Counted from the first letter of the stretch, positions 1-9,523 are shown. The stretch is 64,000 bases of DNA from Corynebacterium sputi DSM 45148 (GCF_000427865.1 NZ_ATYV01000008.1:16339-80338); one strand, 5' to 3'. The notes: generated by a model not told the origin, from the sequence alone. Translations and numbers: made by a program.

Positions 1-376
1 CCTGCGTGGTGATCGTCGCCCGCGCGCCAGGCTCACACGTCAGTTTCTGCCGAACCCGATCGTTCGCAGCCAGTCCGCCACCGGTGCTGCGCAGGTAGAC
101 AAACGCCTCACCAGTGTCACCGGCATCGATATACAGCGGCCGGGACACGTACATCGGCGCCTTGATAAACCGGTCGACAAACCCAGTCTGCCGGTCCGCT
201 GCGCGCTCATCGGGCGCCAGGGTGAGGTCGGCAATCCCGACCTTTCCGGGAAAGCCAACGGGGATCGTTCCAGTTCGCTTCCCGACGTCCCCCTCTCCCA
301 CATACCTCCGCACCTCAGAGGGGATCCGGCTCAACGGTGGTGAGGTCAGTAAAGAGCTCGGTAGTGAAACTGTCAC
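1..376 (-). CDS. ureD: Urease accessory protein UreD (UreH), N-terminal part, cut by the window edge
   Basis: Translating from a GTG at 376 gives an open frame of 125 codons running off the window start. It ends with ARATITTQ, which matches the conserved 'ARA-x-ITTQ' stretch of UreD. UreD with UreF and UreG forms the scaffold that loads nickel into apo-urease. The GTG overlaps the ureG stop by 4 bases (GTGA), the usual spacing for a translationally coupled operon. The frame has no ATG, so the GTG start rests on this overlap. The C-terminal half lies outside the window. A copy of the dispersed GCTTCCCGACG repeat (277-287) lies inside the frame. Confidence 0.88.
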   Translation of the reverse strand, partial: MTVSLPSSLLTSPPLSRIPSEVRRYVGEGDVGKRTGTIPVGFPGKVGIADLTLAPDERAADRQTGFVDRFIKAPMYVSRPLYIDAGDTGEAFVYLRSTGGGLAANDRVRQKLTCEPGARATITTQ

Positions 377-990
377 TTCCGGAACGTCTCTAGCTGTTCA
401 CGAAGGTCCTCGATACCGATCCCTTCCAGGCAGTCGGTGAGGATGACGGGGCCTCCGGAGCGAACATCGACGGCGTCGGCGTACATGATGTCGACATCGC
501 AGCGAACGTACTTCGCGATGTCGATCTTGTTGATCACCAAGATGTCCGATTCTGTCGTTCCGGGTCCACGCTTCTTCGGCATCTTCTGGCCTTCGGCAGT
601 ATCCAGGACAAAGACGAACACGTCTGCCAGCGCCGGGGAGAAGGTGAGGGTGAGGTTGTCGCCACCGGACTCAAAGAAAATCGTGTCGATCTCTGGGTGC
701 TCGTCGACGAGGTCTGCGGCCGCCATGAGATTCATGGTCGGGTCATCCCGCACGGCGGTGTGCGGGCACGAGCCGGTCTCAACGCCGACGATTCGCTCTG
801 GGGCGAGAATCCCGTCCAACTCCCGACGCACATGCAGCGCATCTTCCTGCGTATAAATGTCATTGGTAATGACTCCGACCTGACGGCCTTGGTTCACAAA
901 TAGCGGCACCAGTGCTTCGATCAAGGCGGTCTTGCCTGATCCGACCGGTCCGCCGATGCCGATGCGCAGCGGTGCGATGGGGTTGCTCAT
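373..990 (-). CDS. ureG: Urease accessory GTPase UreG
   Basis: 205 residues, normal UreG length. A P-loop GGPVGSGKT is at about residues 13-21. The SCPHTAV stretch at about 74-80 holds the invariant Cys-Pro-His nickel site (C75, H77), and NKID is the guanine-specificity motif near residue 150. UreG binds nickel and GTP and delivers nickel through the UreD-UreF complex in the cytoplasm. It lies 34 bases downstream of ureF and overlaps ureD by 4 bases. The assignment is secure. Confidence 0.97.
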   Translation of the reverse strand: MSNPIAPLRIGIGGPVGSGKTALIEALVPLFVNQGRQVGVITNDIYTQEDALHVRRELDGILAPERIVGVETGSCPHTAVRDDPTMNLMAAADLVDEHPEIDTIFFESGGDNLTLTFSPALADVFVFVLDTAEGQKMPKKRGPGTTESDILVINKIDIAKYVRCDVDIMYADAVDVRSGGPVILTDCLEGIGIEDLREQLETFRK

Positions 991-1024
991 GGTGTCTCCT
1001 AAATGTCGTCTAACTCATGCTCTG

Positions 1025-1747
1025 TTAACTCATAAATAATCGCGCGGGCGCTGTCTCGTGCGCCGCCGACGCCAGATCACTTCCCGGCCCAGCCCGGCCC
1101 AGCAGGGACCAATCCCCTGCCTCAATCATCTCGTTTGCTGTGTCCACGCACTGCTGACTCAGTTCGGTGATTGCTGGGTGCGCCCGAGTGATCATGTACT
1201 GCGCACCAATGTGATCGCATTGTCGCAATCGCAGCGCCGCCCCGGACCAGCCGACTGCCAGTCCCAGCAGTTCCGTCTCCACCGCCTGAACTGGAGCCAA
1301 CCCTCCTCGAGCATGGACGAGACCCACTGCAACTGCCTGGTTGCCGGGGGTAAGGCGGGAGTTGAGGGTGTGGAGGTAAGCGTCGTAAAGCGAGTTTTTC
1401 TCGCTCTTCTCCATCAGCTCATCGACCTGACCTGTGACGATAAGCGTCTGGCGACCAACACGAGTGGAGGCCTTGCGCAGTTCAGTGGTGACCTTCGTAG
1501 CGCTGAGTTCATGGTCGATGTCCACGAGATCGTCGAGGCTCTGCACGAGCCCCGCCGCGGCCGTGGCGACCCCATCACTTGGCGCGGCCATAAACCGCAG
1601 ATGATCCAGCAGCGCCTCGGTGCACTGCTCCAGACCCTTCACTCGGCCGGACTGAATCAGGCCCTCCAAGCCATGCGAGAGGGTGTAGCGGCCCGAGGGA
1701 TACGCAGAATCCGCATAGGTCAGGGCGTGGAGGAAGGAATGGGCCAT
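1025..1747 (-). CDS. ureF: Urease accessory protein UreF
   Basis: 240 residues, largely helical, with the N-terminal pattern LTYADSAYPSGRYTLSHGLE typical of UreF (family motif: D-x-x-x-P-x-G-x-x-x-x-S-x-G-x-E). UreF gates GTP hydrolysis by UreG in the metallochaperone complex. It starts 3 bases after the ureC stop. The SLYDAYL segment is encoded by a variant copy of the dispersed repeat (core 1381-1391, read on the minus strand). The same heptapeptide, from the same DNA string, occurs in the unrelated MBL hydrolase at 20154-21173. Confidence 0.94.
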   Translation of the reverse strand: MAHSFLHALTYADSAYPSGRYTLSHGLEGLIQSGRVKGLEQCTEALLDHLRFMAAPSDGVATAAAGLVQSLDDLVDIDHELSATKVTTELRKASTRVGRQTLIVTGQVDELMEKSEKNSLYDAYLHTLNSRLTPGNQAVAVGLVHARGGLAPVQAVETELLGLAVGWSGAALRLRQCDHIGAQYMITRAHPAITELSQQCVDTANEMIEAGDWSLLGRAGPGSDLASAAHETAPARLFMS

Positions 1748-1750
1748 GGA

Positions 1751-3472
1751 TCAGAACATGAAGTAGCGCTGGGCCAACGGAAGTTCAGACGCTGGGTCAA
1801 TGGTGGCGACCTCGCCGTCAACGCGCACCACGTACGTGTCCGGGTCGACCTCGATGTCCGCCAACCGGTCATTGCGGATCATGTCCTTCTTGCCAATATT
1901 GCGGCAGTTCTTCACCGGCAGCACCGTTGACTTCAAGCCGAGCTGCTCCGGAACCCCGGCGTCGATGGAGGCCTGCGACATGAATGTGACGCGAGTGTCC
2001 GTCAGAGCCGAGCCGAAGTTAGCGAACTGATCGCGATAGAACACCGGCTGAGGTGTGGACAACGATGCATTGGGATCACCCATGGCGGCGAAACAAATCC
2101 GCCCCTGGCGAAGAACCAGGCGGGGCTTGGCGGCAAACGAATCGATCGGCCAGAGCACCAGGTCAGCGAGCTTTCCGGGTTCAATTGTGCCGATGTAGTC
2201 GCCGATGCCCTGCGCGATGGCCGGGTTAATGGTCATCTTTGCCACGTACCGGAGGACACGGTTGTTGTCGTCACCGTCGTCGCCTTCGAGCTCGCCTAGC
2301 TGCTCGCGGCAGTGGTGGGCAGTCTGGAAAGCGCGGATCCAGGACTCGCCAACGCGGCCCATTGCCTGCGAATCGGAACTGAAAATACTGATCAGACCCA
2401 TATCGTGCAGCACTGTCTCAGCGGCGATGGTCTCCACACGAACCCGGGAATCGGCGAAAGCTACATCCTCGGGGATGTTGTGCGACAGGTGATGGCAGAC
2501 CATCACCATGTCGAGAAGTTCCTCAACGGAGTTGACCGTGTACGGCAGGGTCGGATTCGTCGAGGCCGGCAGAACATTCTCCATCCCGGAGACCCGAATG
2601 ATGTCCGGGGCGTGGCCGCCGCCGGCGCCCTCCGAGTGGAAGGTATGGACCGGCCGACCGTCGAAGGCGCGGATAGTCGACTCGAAGAAGCCGCCCTCGT
2701 TCAGAGTATCGGTGTGGATGGCGAGCTGGACGTCGCGTTCATCGCACACGTTCATGGCGTTTCGAATATTCGCAGGGGTCGCGCCCCAGTCCTCGTGGAT
2801 CTTCAACCCGGCAGCGCCGGCGAGAATCTGGGAATCAACTGCCTCTGGCAGCGCGCCGGACCCCTTGCCGAGAAAGCCCGTGTTGACGGACATTCCCTCA
2901 GCGGCCTTGAGCATGAAATGAACCGAGGAAGCTCCCGGAGTACTGGTGGTTCCGAGAGTCCCTTCGGCCGGGCCAGTGCCACCGCCGAAGAAAGTGGTGA
3001 TGCCACCAGCCAAACCGTGTTCGGCCTGCTGCGGGGTGATGTAGTGAATGTGGGTATCCACACCCCCGGCGGTGAGAATGCGATGCTCACCGGCAATGAC
3101 CTCGGTGCCGACGCCAATAATGAGGTCCGGATCGACACCATCCTGAGTATTCGGGTTGCCAGCCTTGCCGATGCCGACGATCTTGCCGTCGCGAATTCCC
3201 ACGTCACCCTTGACCACGCCAGCGACCGCGTCCAGCACAATGACCCCGGTGATGACCGTGTCGAGGGCGCCGGTCTCCGGCAGCGCCGTCGGGTCCTGCG
3301 CCATGCCATCGCGCACTGCTTTGCCGCCGCCGTACACCGACTCATCGCCATATGCGGACGCCAAGTGGTCATGTTCGATGCGCACGCGGAGGTTGGTGTC
3401 CGCGAGCTTTACGACGTCCCCCGTCGTCGGCCCATAAATCTCCGAATACCTACCCCGGTCGATGGTGCTCAC
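1751..3472 (-). CDS. ureC: Urease subunit alpha (catalytic)
   Basis: 573 residues, standard length. The nickel-ligand HIHYITP motif is present, the carbamylated lysine lies in GLKIHEDWG, and the active-site flap [14 protein letters not shown] carries the catalytic His. [15 protein letters not shown] gives further ligand and substrate residues. It hydrolyses urea to ammonia and carbamate. The GTG start overlaps the ureB stop by 4 bases. No key residue appears to be missing, so the enzyme should be active if metallated. Confidence 0.98.
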   Translation of the reverse strand: MSTIDRGRYSEIYGPTTGDVVKLADTNLRVRIEHDHLASAYGDESVYGGGKAVRDGMAQDPTALPETGALDTVITGVIVLDAVAGVVKGDVGIRDGKIVGIGKAGNPNTQDGVDPDLIIGVGTEVIAGEHRILTAGGVDTHIHYITPQQAEHGLAGGITTFFGGGTGPAEGTLGTTSTPGASSVHFMLKAAEGMSVNTGFLGKGSGALPEAVDSQILAGAAGLKIHEDWGATPANIRNAMNVCDERDVQLAIHTDTLNEGGFFESTIRAFDGRPVHTFHSEGAGGGHAPDIIRVSGMENVLPASTNPTLPYTVNSVEELLDMVMVCHHLSHNIPEDVAFADSRVRVETIAAETVLHDMGLISIFSSDSQAMGRVGESWIRAFQTAHHCREQLGELEGDDGDDNNRVLRYVAKMTINPAIAQGIGDYIGTIEPGKLADLVLWPIDSFAAKPRLVLRQGRICFAAMGDPNASLSTPQPVFYRDQFANFGSALTDTRVTFMSQASIDAGVPEQLGLKSTVLPVKNCRNIGKKDMIRNDRLADIEVDPDTYVVRVDGEVATIDPASELPLAQRYFMF

Positions 3473-3876
3473 TTGTCGTTCTCCTGCTCAGTGTCGTCCA
3501 GCGGGTCATTGCTACGCAGGAACTCCGGCAGCCGCTGCAGCGCCGCGGTCCTGACCGCCGGGTCGTCGAGGGCACCTTCCACGAGGCCAGCGAAGCCATG
3601 GAGGATGCGCTTTCCACCGAAGTCCACCAGCTCCACCTCTTGGGTGTTGCCCGGCTCGAACCGAACTGCCAGCCCTGATGGGATTGACAAGTGCATTCCC
3701 CAGGCGGCCTCTCGGTCGAAGTCCAAGGCGGCGTTGGCCTCAAAGAAGTGATAGTGCGAGCCAACCTGCACGGCCCGGTCGCCGGTGTTGGACACCCGCA
3801 GCGTCGCCGTCCGCCGGCCTGGGTTCAGCTCGATCTCCCCGGCTTGTGTCTCATAACGTGTCGCCGATCCGGACAT
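3469..3876 (-). CDS. ureB: Urease subunit beta
   Basis: 135 residues, somewhat longer than the usual 100-110 because of a C-terminal extension after the FGG core. The signature [11 protein letters not shown] near the N-terminus and [18 protein letters not shown] in the middle identify the family. It forms the urease heterotrimer with UreA and UreC. It lies 17 bases downstream of the CbiX-like gene, which separates it from ureA. In most operons ureA and ureB are directly adjacent. Confidence 0.96.
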   Translation of the reverse strand: MSGSATRYETQAGEIELNPGRRTATLRVSNTGDRAVQVGSHYHFFEANAALDFDREAAWGMHLSIPSGLAVRFEPGNTQEVELVDFGGKRILHGFAGLVEGALDDPAVRTAALQRLPEFLRSNDPLDDTEQENDK

Positions 3877-3893
3877 GATGGATGCTCCTGGCT

Positions 3894-4667
3894 CTAGTGC
3901 GAATGAGTGTGGCCGTGTGAGTGACCATGGCTGTGGGAGTGGCTGTGCCCGTGGGAATGGTCCTCGTCACCGTGCGAGTGGGCGAAGCCCTGCCCGTGGT
4001 CGGCCAGCAGACCAGCGGCGACACCATTGTCTCCATGGTCACGCAGCCGATGGACTGCAGTCTTTGTAGCTTCCTCCAACGCTGTCACCAGCGCACCCTT
4101 GCGGAAAAGCTGAACTGCTCCGCTTTCCACGCCCAGGTCCGCACGAATCACGGCGGGGTTTTCTGCACCGAGCAACCGCAGCCGCTCCTTTGCACGTTCC
4201 GGCTCCGGCCACGATCCCTCAAATGTGGTCTCCACAAGCAACTGCTCGGAAAACTGCCGGGCCAGGCGAATCCGGCGAACCAATTCTGCGTCTGCGAACG
4301 GGTCCACGGTCTGTGCAACGAAGAGCACGCTGTCATGACTCTTGACCGCAGCCCTCAAGTGGCGGCGGAGCTCGGCGATGGTGCGGGTGGCGTCGATAAG
4401 CGAGGGAGCTAGAGCGACTTTATGGCCAAACCGCTGTGCCCACTGCAAGGCCTGCGCGGCCTGCGTCACCGATGTGAGATCTCGTCCGGTGCCGGCCGGA
4501 ACAACGATAAGACTCTTATGGTCCTTCGTCGCCTTTTCCACCTGAAGTGAGAGCTCACGAGGCCTCACGACGACCGAATAGCCGACTTCCTCCTGCAACT
4601 CATCCGGGAACGGAACCTCAGTTCCCGCATAGAGAACAACGCGGTAAAGCTCTGGATCGAAAGTCAT
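3894..4667 (-). CDS. CbiX-fold (sirohydrochlorin-chelatase-like) protein with histidine-rich tail, inside the urease operon
   Basis: 257 residues. About residues 1-190 resemble CbiX/CfbA chelatases in strand-helix pattern: a hydrophobic strand ending VVPAGTG, then ALAPSL, then [10 protein letters not shown]. The catalytic His residues normally found in the HGS and 'P-x-x-x-x-x-G-x-H' positions are absent. The C-terminal 28 residues contain 13 His, alternating with Ser and Gly, like the nickel-binding tail of UreE. The start chosen is the ATG at 4667, preceded by GAGGAG at good spacing. A GTG at 4679 overlapping the ureA stop is the alternative. There is no ureE in the sequenced part of the operon, so a nickel chaperone or storage role is inferred. 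The CbiX relationship is by pattern only. Confidence 0.7.
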   Translation of the reverse strand: MTFDPELYRVVLYAGTEVPFPDELQEEVGYSVVVRPRELSLQVEKATKDHKSLIVVPAGTGRDLTSVTQAAQALQWAQRFGHKVALAPSLIDATRTIAELRRHLRAAVKSHDSVLFVAQTVDPFADAELVRRIRLARQFSEQLLVETTFEGSWPEPERAKERLRLLGAENPAVIRADLGVESGAVQLFRKGALVTALEEATKTAVHRLRDHGDNGVAAGLLADHGQGFAHSHGDEDHSHGHSHSHSHGHSHGHTHSH

Positions 4668-4675
4668 AGTGCTCC

Positions 4676-4981
4676 TCACTGACCAATCGGATCGTGGACG
4701 CTGACAAGTTTCGTGCCGTCTGGGAACGTCACCTCAACTTGGATGAGGTCGAGCATCTCCCGAACGCCATCCATGACGTCGTCCCGTGACAGGACCTCTG
4801 TGCCGACCCGCATCGCCTCTGCGACAGACAGTCCATCGCGGGCCGCTTCAATCACTGCGTCCGAGATGATCGCGACGGCCTCCGGGTGATTGAGCTTCAC
4901 TCCCCTAGCTAACCTCCGGCGACTGACCTCAGCCGCCGTGAAGATCATGAGCTTCTCCTGCTCCCGGGGTGTCAGATTCAC
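4676..4981 (-). CDS. ureA: Urease subunit gamma
   Basis: 101 residues, the standard length, with the typical start [14 protein letters not shown], central [19 protein letters not shown], and end [16 protein letters not shown]. It is the first gene of the operon. The ATG follows GGGACCCGCCGTGAATC, with no strong ribosome site visible. It is one subunit of the urease trimer. Confidence 0.97.
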   Translation of the reverse strand: MNLTPREQEKLMIFTAAEVSRRRLARGVKLNHPEAVAIISDAVIEAARDGLSVAEAMRVGTEVLSRDDVMDGVREMLDLIQVEVTFPDGTKLVSVHDPIGQ

Positions 4982-5339
4982 GGCGGGTCCCTTCCATCTT
5001 GGTACGCAACAACGTGCGGTGTCGGCACGGCCAACCTAAGCAAGGTTAATGCTGAATAATGTTGTTGTGGTCAGCGGCCAGACATATTTCACAACGGTTT
5101 ATCACGATCAGCTCGGCCGAAATGCAATGGAAACATCGCACTCTGACGCCCCATAGGTCTCAGCCAATTCAGGAAACCCCTTGTGTGACTGACGCCACCA
5201 CACAATTCAGTGGACATTCACGCCGATAACCACGGGAAACGTCGCCATTGTCAACGATGTCCGGGCCGATTCCGAGGACCGGTCCAACACCCTGAAAATC
5301 CCCTGAACCAGAACTCCCGTTCTGTGCCATAGTTGGATC
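4982..5339. promoter_or_regulatory. Divergent intergenic region between ureA and the AI-2E-family gene
   Basis: No gene is seen in these 358 bases. On the minus strand, 5039-5021 begins with TTAGGTT and matches about 13 of 19 positions of the corynebacterial DtxR consensus. Overlapping it is a short inverted repeat AACCT-aagca-AGGTT (5033-5047). At 5181-5205 there is a clean inverted repeat TTGTGTG-N11-CACACAA. These are candidate operators for the urease and AI-2E promoters. None can be assigned to a regulator with confidence. Confidence 0.35.
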
Positions 5340-6701
5340 ATGGACGACAAGGATTCACGCGCCGAATCTCACATTGGCTCCGAAAAAGACCTGGCGGATC
5401 TAGTCGCCGGGAATGACCCGGGCAGAACACCCGCGGAACTGGACAACGAGGCTCAGTCATTCGCGGACATCGCCCCGGTCGCTAGCGAACCAATCAACCG
5501 TGCGACGGTGCTCGGCTATGACGCGCGTGCACTCGCCGCGTCATCACTCCGGATGATTCTTATCCTTTCCGGAGCCGCTCTGATTCTGTGGATCATCGGT
5601 TACTTCTGGCAGGGCATCCTGCCAGTGGTCTTGGGTCTGCTGCTCACCACAGTGCTCTGGCCGGTATCTGCTGCGATGCGAAAGCGTGGTGTGAACGCCG
5701 CGTTGGCTGCTGCGGTGACGCTGTTGGGGTTCCTTGGCATCGTCAGCGGAACCTTCATTGCGATGGGTCCGATCGTCGCTTCTCAGGGATCCGACCTAGT
5801 CGAACAGGCTCAGGAAGGTTTAACTGAGCTCTTCCAGCTAGTCGAGCAGCTCCCGTTCAACATCGAGATGGCGCAGGTGGAGGAGACTCTCCAGGAGATC
5901 ACCACCTTTATTCAGGAGAGAGCCGGTGACATCGCAGGTGGTGTCGTAACCGGTGTCAGCGCCGCGACGTCGATGGTCGTGACGCTAGTCATCATGCTGG
6001 TGCTGGTGTTCTTCTTCCTGAAGGACGGCGACAAGTTCCTGCCGTGGATCCGTCAGTACAGCGGCCGCACCGCCGGCTGGCACATCAGCGAGCTGCTGAC
6101 CCGCATGTGGAACACCCTCAGTGGATTCATTCGCACGCAGGCAGTTGTCTCGTTCGTCGATGCCTTCTTCATCGGACTCGGCCTAGTCCTCCTGGGAGTT
6201 CCGCTCGCCTTCGTTCTGGCGGTCCTCACCTTCTTCGCAGGTTTCATCCCGATCGTCGGTGCGATCACGGCCGGCTCGCTCGCCGTCATTATTGCGCTGG
6301 TCAGCAATGGCCTTACCAACGCGATCATGGTGCTGGTCCTGATCATCGCGGTGCAGCAGCTCGAGGGCAACGTCCTCCAGCCGGTGCTCCAGTCCAAGGC
6401 AATGCAGCTCCACGCTGCGATGGTCCTGCTGTCGGTCACCGTCGGTTCCACCCTCTTCGGCATCACCGGCGCATTCCTCGCGGTCCCGGTCGCTGCGACG
6501 ATCGCCGTTGCTTTCCGCTACCACGCAGAGATGGTCGGGCTTCGGTCCGGTGAAATCACCATGGACGATATTGAAGTCGCCACAGATCCTGAGACTCAAC
6601 GGAAGAAACGTGAGAACTCAGGTTGGAATGCGTTGAAGAAGAAATTCAACAAACGGAAGCAACAAGTGCAGGAAAAGGTCGAGGAAGCGAAGAGCAACTA
6701 A
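5340..6701 (+). CDS. AI-2E family transporter (PF01594-type membrane protein)
   Basis: 453 residues. An acidic cytoplasmic N-terminus of about 65 residues is followed by two close membrane helices (about 68-110), a long amphipathic stretch, and then five or six more helices (about 200-380). The end is a Lys-rich cytoplasmic tail. The GFIPIVGAI segment and the following VIVLQQLEGN-like stretch (here AVQQLEGNVLQP) are typical of the family. Members export small molecules or act as Na+(Li+)/H+ antiporters; the substrate here is unknown. It is monocistronic, with a strong hairpin downstream. Confidence 0.9.
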   Translation: MDDKDSRAESHIGSEKDLADLVAGNDPGRTPAELDNEAQSFADIAPVASEPINRATVLGYDARALAASSLRMILILSGAALILWIIGYFWQGILPVVLGLLLTTVLWPVSAAMRKRGVNAALAAAVTLLGFLGIVSGTFIAMGPIVASQGSDLVEQAQEGLTELFQLVEQLPFNIEMAQVEETLQEITTFIQERAGDIAGGVVTGVSAATSMVVTLVIMLVLVFFFLKDGDKFLPWIRQYSGRTAGWHISELLTRMWNTLSGFIRTQAVVSFVDAFFIGLGLVLLGVPLAFVLAVLTFFAGFIPIVGAITAGSLAVIIALVSNGLTNAIMVLVLIIAVQQLEGNVLQPVLQSKAMQLHAAMVLLSVTVGSTLFGITGAFLAVPVAATIAVAFRYHAEMVGLRSGEITMDDIEVATDPETQRKKRENSGWNALKKKFNKRKQQVQEKVEEAKSN

Positions 6702-6706
6702 CCCCT

Positions 6707-6728
6707 GCTTCCCGACGTCTCCCTCCAC
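6707..6728 (+). repeat. Dispersed GCTTCCCGACG repeat, intergenic copy
   Basis: GCTTCCCGACGTCTCCCTCCAC lies 6 bases after the AI-2E-family stop codon. It is the full-length form of the dispersed element: an 11-bp core plus a C-rich tail. Similar copies with tail are at 277, 9484-9494 (minus), 28061, 49262-49272 (minus) and 54671. Confidence 0.75.
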
Positions 6729-6736
6729 ATTCCAGA

Positions 6737-6773
6737 CCCCCGACCTCCGAGAAAATTTCTCGGAAGCCGGGGG
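6737..6773. terminator. Hairpin between convergent genes
   Basis: A near-continuous stem: CCCCCG-acc-TCCGAGAAA on the left pairs with TTTCTCGGA-agc-CGGGGG on the right. It lies between the convergent AI-2E-family gene and urtE, so it could terminate both. No clear T-run follows on either side. Confidence 0.7.
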
Positions 6774-6799
6774 TTCGGCTATTGCCCGTACCGGGCGGA

Positions 6800-7546
6800 T
6801 TAGATAGCCAAGGCCATCCGGACCTTCTCCTCCACTTCCTCCATGTCATGGGCACCGGAGGTGATCGACTCCGGAGTATCCGGAACCAGGGTGGCTCCGC
6901 CCTCGCCCTGTTGGATGACTCGACCGGAGGCCATCACGGCGTATTCACTGGCGGCGGACAGCGCGAATCCCATGTGCTGCTCGACCAGGAGTACGGCGAC
7001 GCCTTCCTTCGCCAGGTCGCGGATGGTTTGTTGGATCTCGGCGACGACGTTCGGCTGGATGCCTTCGGCAGGTTCATCGAGGATCAGGAGCTTCGGCTGT
7101 GTGATCAGTGCTCGGGCGATCGAAAGCTGCTGGCGCTGACCGCCGGATAGGAGGCCCGCCTGACGATCGAGGAACGGCACGAGGGCGGGGAAACGCTCCA
7201 GAGCTTCATCGATGCGTCCGCGTGCCTGGCGTCCGATACCTTCGGCGACAACCTGGAGGTTCTCCATGGTGGAGAGCTGCTCGAAGGACTTCTGTCCCTG
7301 CGGAACATAGGCCATTCCTCGTTTGATGCGGGCATGAGGGGCAAGGGAGGTGATGTCCTCGCCGTCAAAGGTGATGGTGCCCGAGGTCGGCTTGATGAGT
7401 CCGACTGCGGTGCGCAGCAAGGTGGTCTTGCCGGCGCCGTTGTGTCCGAGGACTGCAACGACTCCGTCGTCGGGGACGGTGAGGCTGACGTCATGGACGA
7501 CCTTGGTCTGTCCGTAGCCGGAGGTGATTGAGTCGATGGTGAGCAT
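6800..7546 (-). CDS. urtE: Urea ABC transporter ATP-binding protein UrtE
   Basis: 248 residues with Walker A GHNGAGKTT, signature LSGGQRQQLSIARAL and Walker B LLILDEPAEGIQPN. The DEPAEGIQPN string is characteristic of UrtE. The frame stays open for 40 codons upstream, but the family start MLTIDSITSGYG at 7546, after AAGGAACC, is chosen. It is the last gene of urtABCDE and supplies one of the two ATPases of the urea importer. Confidence 0.95.
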   Translation of the reverse strand: MLTIDSITSGYGQTKVVHDVSLTVPDDGVVAVLGHNGAGKTTLLRTAVGLIKPTSGTITFDGEDITSLAPHARIKRGMAYVPQGQKSFEQLSTMENLQVVAEGIGRQARGRIDEALERFPALVPFLDRQAGLLSGGQRQQLSIARALITQPKLLILDEPAEGIQPNVVAEIQQTIRDLAKEGVAVLLVEQHMGFALSAASEYAVMASGRVIQQGEGGATLVPDTPESITSGAHDMEEVEEKVRMALAI

Positions 7547-7592
7547 TGGTCCGGTTCCTTCCGGTGTGGTGCTTCGGGGTGCGAGAAAGGGG

Positions 7593-7620
7593 GGTCTTAG
7601 GCAGCTGGTCTTAGGCAGCT
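7593..7620 (-). repeat. 14-bp tandem duplication at the end of urtD
   Basis: GGTCTTAGGCAGCT occurs twice in tandem. The copy at 7607-7620 encodes the last codons and TAA stop of urtD; the copy at 7593-7606 lies just after the stop. It looks like a recent slippage event without effect on the protein. Confidence 0.8.
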
Positions 7621-8342
7621 GAGGTACCGAGGTAGATCTTCTGGACTTCGCTGTGGTGCTGAACATCGTCGACGGAGCCTTCTGCCAAGACCGTGCCGCG
7701 GTTGAGGACAGTCACGCGGCTAGCGAAGTTCCTCATGAAGTCCATGTCGTGCTCGACGACGAGGACCATCCGGTCCTTGGAGACACGGTGGAGAAGTTCG
7801 CCGGTGGCGTCGCGTTCGTCGAGGCTCATGCCGGCGACGGGTTCGTCGAGAAGCAAAGCTCTGGAGTCCTGAACCAGGAGCATGGCGATCTCCAGCCACT
7901 GCTTCTGGCCGTGGGACAGGACACCCGCGCGGCGGTTCCGGATCTCGGTGAGGCCAGAGAGTTCCAGCGCTTCCTCAATGCGGGGATCCAGGTGGCGACG
8001 CACTCCCCACAGCGCCGACTTCTTGCGGTGGATCCCGCAGGCGATGTCGAGGTTCTGCAGGACAGAGAGTGCTTCGAAGACGCTGGCGGTCTGGAAGGTT
8101 CGGCCGACGCCCATCCGGGCGATCTGCTGCACCGGAGTGCCGAGGATCTCGCGGCCATCAAGAGTCACGGAACCGGTGCCGGGGACGAGGCCGGAGATGG
8201 CATCGACGCAGGTGGTCTTACCAGCGCCGTTGGGTCCGATGAGGAAGTGAACTTCGCCGGGGTCGGTGTGGAAGCTGACGTTGTCGACGGCGGTGAATTC
8301 GCCGAACTTCACGGTCAGGTCGGTGGCGATGAGGCCGCTCAT
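7611..8342 (-). CDS. urtD: Urea ABC transporter ATP-binding protein UrtD
   Basis: 243 residues with Walker A GPNGAGKTT and the LivG-type signature LSHGQKQWLEIAMLL, followed by Walker B ALLLDEPVAGMS. The N-terminal VKFGEFTAVDNVSFH and the 'GVGRTFQTASVFE' stretch are typical of the UrtD/LivG family. It overlaps urtC by 4 bases. It forms the ATPase pair with UrtE at the inner face of the membrane. Confidence 0.95.
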   Translation of the reverse strand: MSGLIATDLTVKFGEFTAVDNVSFHTDPGEVHFLIGPNGAGKTTCVDAISGLVPGTGSVTLDGREILGTPVQQIARMGVGRTFQTASVFEALSVLQNLDIACGIHRKKSALWGVRRHLDPRIEEALELSGLTEIRNRRAGVLSHGQKQWLEIAMLLVQDSRALLLDEPVAGMSLDERDATGELLHRVSKDRMVLVVEHDMDFMRNFASRVTVLNRGTVLAEGSVDDVQHHSEVQKIYLGTSAA

Positions 8343-9523
8343 GCTTGTGCTCCTTCTTTGTTCGACGACTCTTTCTTCACGGATCTGAACTTGCGCACGC
8401 TGGCCAACGAAGCGAGGCCTCCCGGCAGGAGGGCGATGACGAGGACAAGCAACATGCCTTGGAAGTAGGACCAGCCGGAGGGGAATACGCCCGAGAGGAA
8501 CGACTCAGCCCATCCGAGGAGAAGCGCTCCCAGAGCCGGACCGAAGAGGCTGGCACGGCCACCTGCGGCGACGGCGATGACGAAGACAATCGAGGGGACG
8601 ACACCGATTTCCGCCGGGGAAATGATGCCGACGATCGGTACGAACAGCGCGCCGGCGATTCCCGCCATCACAGCGGCAATCACGTAGGCAGCGGTCTTAA
8701 TCAGCGCCGGGTCATAGCCGAGGAATCGGACGCGCTCTTCAGCATCACGGGTAGCGACGAGGAGTTCGCCGTACCTGCTCCGCATCAGCCAGTACGAGAT
8801 CGCAATCATCGCAAGCAGCACTGAAGCGGCGATGAAGTAGAGCATCTGCTTGTTGACCGGGTCGTTGAGGTCGTATCCAAAGAAATACTGGAATCCGCTG
8901 AGACCATTGGAGCCGCCAAGGGTTTCCTGCTGTCCAACAAGGAGGACGACAACTGCTGCAACCAGTGCCTGGTTGAGGATCGCGAAGTAGGCGCCGCGGA
9001 TACGTCGGCGGAAGATCGAGTAGCCGAGAAGGAAACTCACCACTGCCGGCAGCACGACGATCATGGCCAGAGTGAACACCGGGCTGCGGAAAGGCTCCCA
9101 CCACACGGGAACCGTGGCGCCGGTCAATGCCATGAAGGTGGGGGTTCCGGTGCCGGCGATGTCGGCGTCGGCGAGCTGCATGTGCATCGCCATGACGTAG
9201 GCACCGATACCGAAGAACGCGCCCTGTCCCAGGGTGAGCATTCCGCCTCGACCCCAGGCCAGGCCGATTCCCACGGCAACGATGGCATAACAAATGAAGC
9301 GGGATAGCTGGCCCAGCCCGAAGGGGGTCAGCACGATCGGAGCAATCACTAGCAGGGCAATGCCGAGCAGCATCATGCCGATGCCGACGCTCTTGAGCGA
9401 GGGCGCACCGATCACGGAGCCTGGACCGAGAAGCCGACTACTGGAGGAGTCCGGTGTGGAGGTGCGGGATGTGGAGAGGGAGGCGTCGGGAAGCGATGCG
9501 TTTTTCGTCTTCAACGGACTCAT
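8339..9523 (-). CDS. urtC: Urea ABC transporter permease UrtC
   Basis: 394 residues, LivM-type permease with about ten hydrophobic segments from residue 45 on. The motif LAWGRGGMLTLGQGAFFGIG is typical of UrtC. The first 40 residues are polar (Ser/Thr/Pro-rich) and unlike the family. A full copy of the dispersed repeat (core 9484-9494) encodes SLPDASL in this tail. It overlaps urtB and urtD by 4 bases each. A shorter start inside the polar tail cannot be excluded. Confidence 0.93.
   Translation of the reverse strand: MSPLKTKNASLPDASLSTSRTSTPDSSSSRLLGPGSVIGAPSLKSVGIGMMLLGIALLVIAPIVLTPFGLGQLSRFICYAIVAVGIGLAWGRGGMLTLGQGAFFGIGAYVMAMHMQLADADIAGTGTPTFMALTGATVPVWWEPFRSPVFTLAMIVVLPAVVSFLLGYSIFRRRIRGAYFAILNQALVAAVVVLLVGQQETLGGSNGLSGFQYFFGYDLNDPVNKQMLYFIAASVLLAMIAISYWLMRSRYGELLVATRDAEERVRFLGYDPALIKTAAYVIAAVMAGIAGALFVPIVGIISPAEIGVVPSIVFVIAVAAGGRASLFGPALGALLLGWAESFLSGVFPSGWSYFQGMLLVLVIALLPGGLASLASVRKFRSVKKESSNKEGAQA

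Noticed and set aside
1058..3751. Long plus-strand open frames (290 and 479 codons) opposite the urease genes
   Set aside because: They are antiparallel shadows of ureF, ureC and ureB, which are certain from motifs; the translations have no recognizable domains.
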